DNA of 64,000 nt. It comes from an uncultured Acidovorax sp. (GTDB lineage Bacteria > Pseudomonadota > Gammaproteobacteria > Burkholderiales > Burkholderiaceae_C). Shown here in pieces: positions 63,180 to 64,000 of this stretch. Each line of letters starts with the position of its first letter. The first letter of the stretch is position 1. A model generated the notes under the pieces. The model was not told the DNA's origin. It saw only the letters and a program-made list of their open reading frames with translations, and ran no database searches. Both the position numbers and the translations under genes were made by a program. The DNA lies in contig CAJYKV010000020.1 in the NCBI GenBank assembly GCA_913774955.1, forward strand, positions 186,001-250,000, in the 5' to 3' direction.

Positions 63180-64000
63180 TCACGTTGCGTGAGGGTCAAG
63201 CGGTGCCGTTTGCCGTTGCGCGGATGCCAGGGCGGCCGCCTCCAAATACGCCCGCACGGCCGGGCTGAGCGGAGCGCCCGCGCGCAGCAGCGGCTCGGCG
63301 GCCGAGGCCGCGAGAAGCTTGCGCCGCAGTGCCGGGTCGTGGCCGCACAGCGTGTCGAACAGCGCGCTCCAGCGCCGCGCCGCCGCCGCGGCTTCCTCGC
63401 AGGACGGGGCCTGCCTCCGGTCCATCAGCGCCTGCACGTCGGCTTCGAGGTCCGCCCATTCGGTATGGGGAACATGGCCCATGCGGCGCAGGTCCGCCAT
63501 GTCGACGTGCCGCAGCAGACGCTCCATGCGCAGGTCGATCGCCGCCTCGATATAGGCGATCATGTCGCCCGGCGGTGCGTGGTTGCGGCCCTGCGCGCCC
63601 GGTTCCGTGCGGAACATGTGGCCCCAGCGCTCCAGCAGGTCCATGTCGCCCTCCATCCAGTGGAGCATGAGGCCCATCCAGCGGTGGGCAAGCCGCTGCA
63701 CCTGCGGGTCGTCGGCCGGCAGCCCGCGGTCCATCGCGCCGCGCACGAGATCGCGCACCACGAGCCAGTCGGCCTCGATGCGCTTCCAGTTGCGGAAGAT
63801 CCACTGCAGTTCGGCGGCACTGAAATGCCTGCCGTAGGTGGCCATCAGCGCCAGCGAATCGAGCCAGTCGCCCATGCCGGGCGCAGGCCCGGCCAGCAGG
63901 CCGTCGCGCAGCAGGGACAGCCGTGCGCGCAGTTCGGCGGCCTGGGCGATCTGCCGGTCCAGCGACTCGATCTGCTGCGCGATCAGGTGCCCGGGCTCCG
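63180..64000 (-). CDS. MerR-family regulator with TipAS-like domain (N-terminus outside window)
   Basis: The frame stays open to the right edge, so the DNA-binding N-terminus is missing; 272 codons are visible. The visible start (HLIAQQIESLDRQIAQAAELRARLSLLRDGLL) is the MerR dimerisation coiled coil. A helical domain of about 190 residues follows (YGRHFSAAELQWIFRNWKRIEADWLVVRDLVRGAMDRG, then VQRLAHRWMGLMLHWMEGD), which fits the TipAS antibiotic-recognition fold by pattern. Apparent starts inside the window (for example at 63875) are internal Met codons. Its position directly before the MFS exporter suggests drug-responsive activation. Confidence 0.75.
   Translation of the reverse strand, partial: EPGHLIAQQIESLDRQIAQAAELRARLSLLRDGLLAGPAPGMGDWLDSLALMATYGRHFSAAELQWIFRNWKRIEADWLVVRDLVRGAMDRGLPADDPQVQRLAHRWMGLMLHWMEGDMDLLERWGHMFRTEPGAQGRNHAPPGDMIAYIEAAIDLRMERLLRHVDMADLRRMGHVPHTEWADLEADVQALMDRRQAPSCEEAAAAARRWSALFDTLCGHDPALRRKLLAASAAEPLLRAGAPLSPAVRAYLEAAALASAQRQTAPLDPHAT

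Overview
The window is about 64 kb of very GC-rich DNA, coding on both strands with short gaps. Gene content and order (purD-hemF-rsfS-rlmH-maf-rng, lptG-lptF next to pepA-holC, several Bug/TctC binding proteins, CysB-type LysR) point to a betaproteobacterium of the Comamonadaceae. A textbook plant-inducible promoter (PIP) box in front of a candidate type III effector narrows this to a plant-associated Acidovorax/Paracidovorax-like organism. That species-level reading is inference. No rRNA, tRNA, CRISPR array, transposase or prophage gene was seen.

Layout. 1-10.6 kb: the end of a TPR protein, a cytosine deaminase (codA), small genes, and a block transcribed leftwards: upp, a BMP-family binding protein, an ABC ATPase and two permeases. 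Together these look like uptake and salvage of a pyrimidine base or nucleoside. 9.6-14.1 kb: PLP dehydratase, crotonase-family isomerase, glutathione transferase-like protein and a HerA-like ATPase. 14.2-21.1 kb (rightwards): housekeeping genes yebC, purD, hemF, rsfS (with a long lysine/alanine tail), rlmH, maf and rng. 21.2-23.6 kb: an RsbQ-like hydrolase followed at once by a PAS histidine kinase. 23.7-25.3 kb: PIP box plus candidate effector.

25.4-39.0 kb is the metabolic centrepiece: a 13-gene unit for aerobic, CoA-dependent breakdown of 2-aminobenzoate (anthranilate). It encodes the fused 2-aminobenzoyl-CoA monooxygenase/reductase, an SDR, a MarR regulator, a crotonase, an acyl-CoA dehydrogenase, an aryl-CoA ligase, a complete branched-chain-type ABC importer, a RidA protein and an arylformamidase-like hydrolase. 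A consensus promoter whose -35 box sits inside a perfect gapped palindrome precedes the unit, suggesting repression by the operon's own MarR protein.

39.0-48.0 kb: aminotransferase, cysB, a sirohydrochlorin chelatase, lptG/lptF, pepA, holC, a hypothetical gene and a livK-like binding protein with a possible sigma-54 promoter and a strong terminator. 48-53.2 kb: D-2-hydroxyacid dehydrogenase, acyl-CoA ligase, PilZ protein, 2-oxoglutarate dioxygenase and a universal stress protein. 53.2-57.6 kb: a Bug protein with a CoA transferase, divergent from a LysR regulator, then a second Bug protein. 57.7-64 kb: SDR, RluA-family pseudouridine synthase translationally coupled to a hybrid histidine kinase, MFS exporter and a MerR/TipAS-like regulator cut by the right edge.
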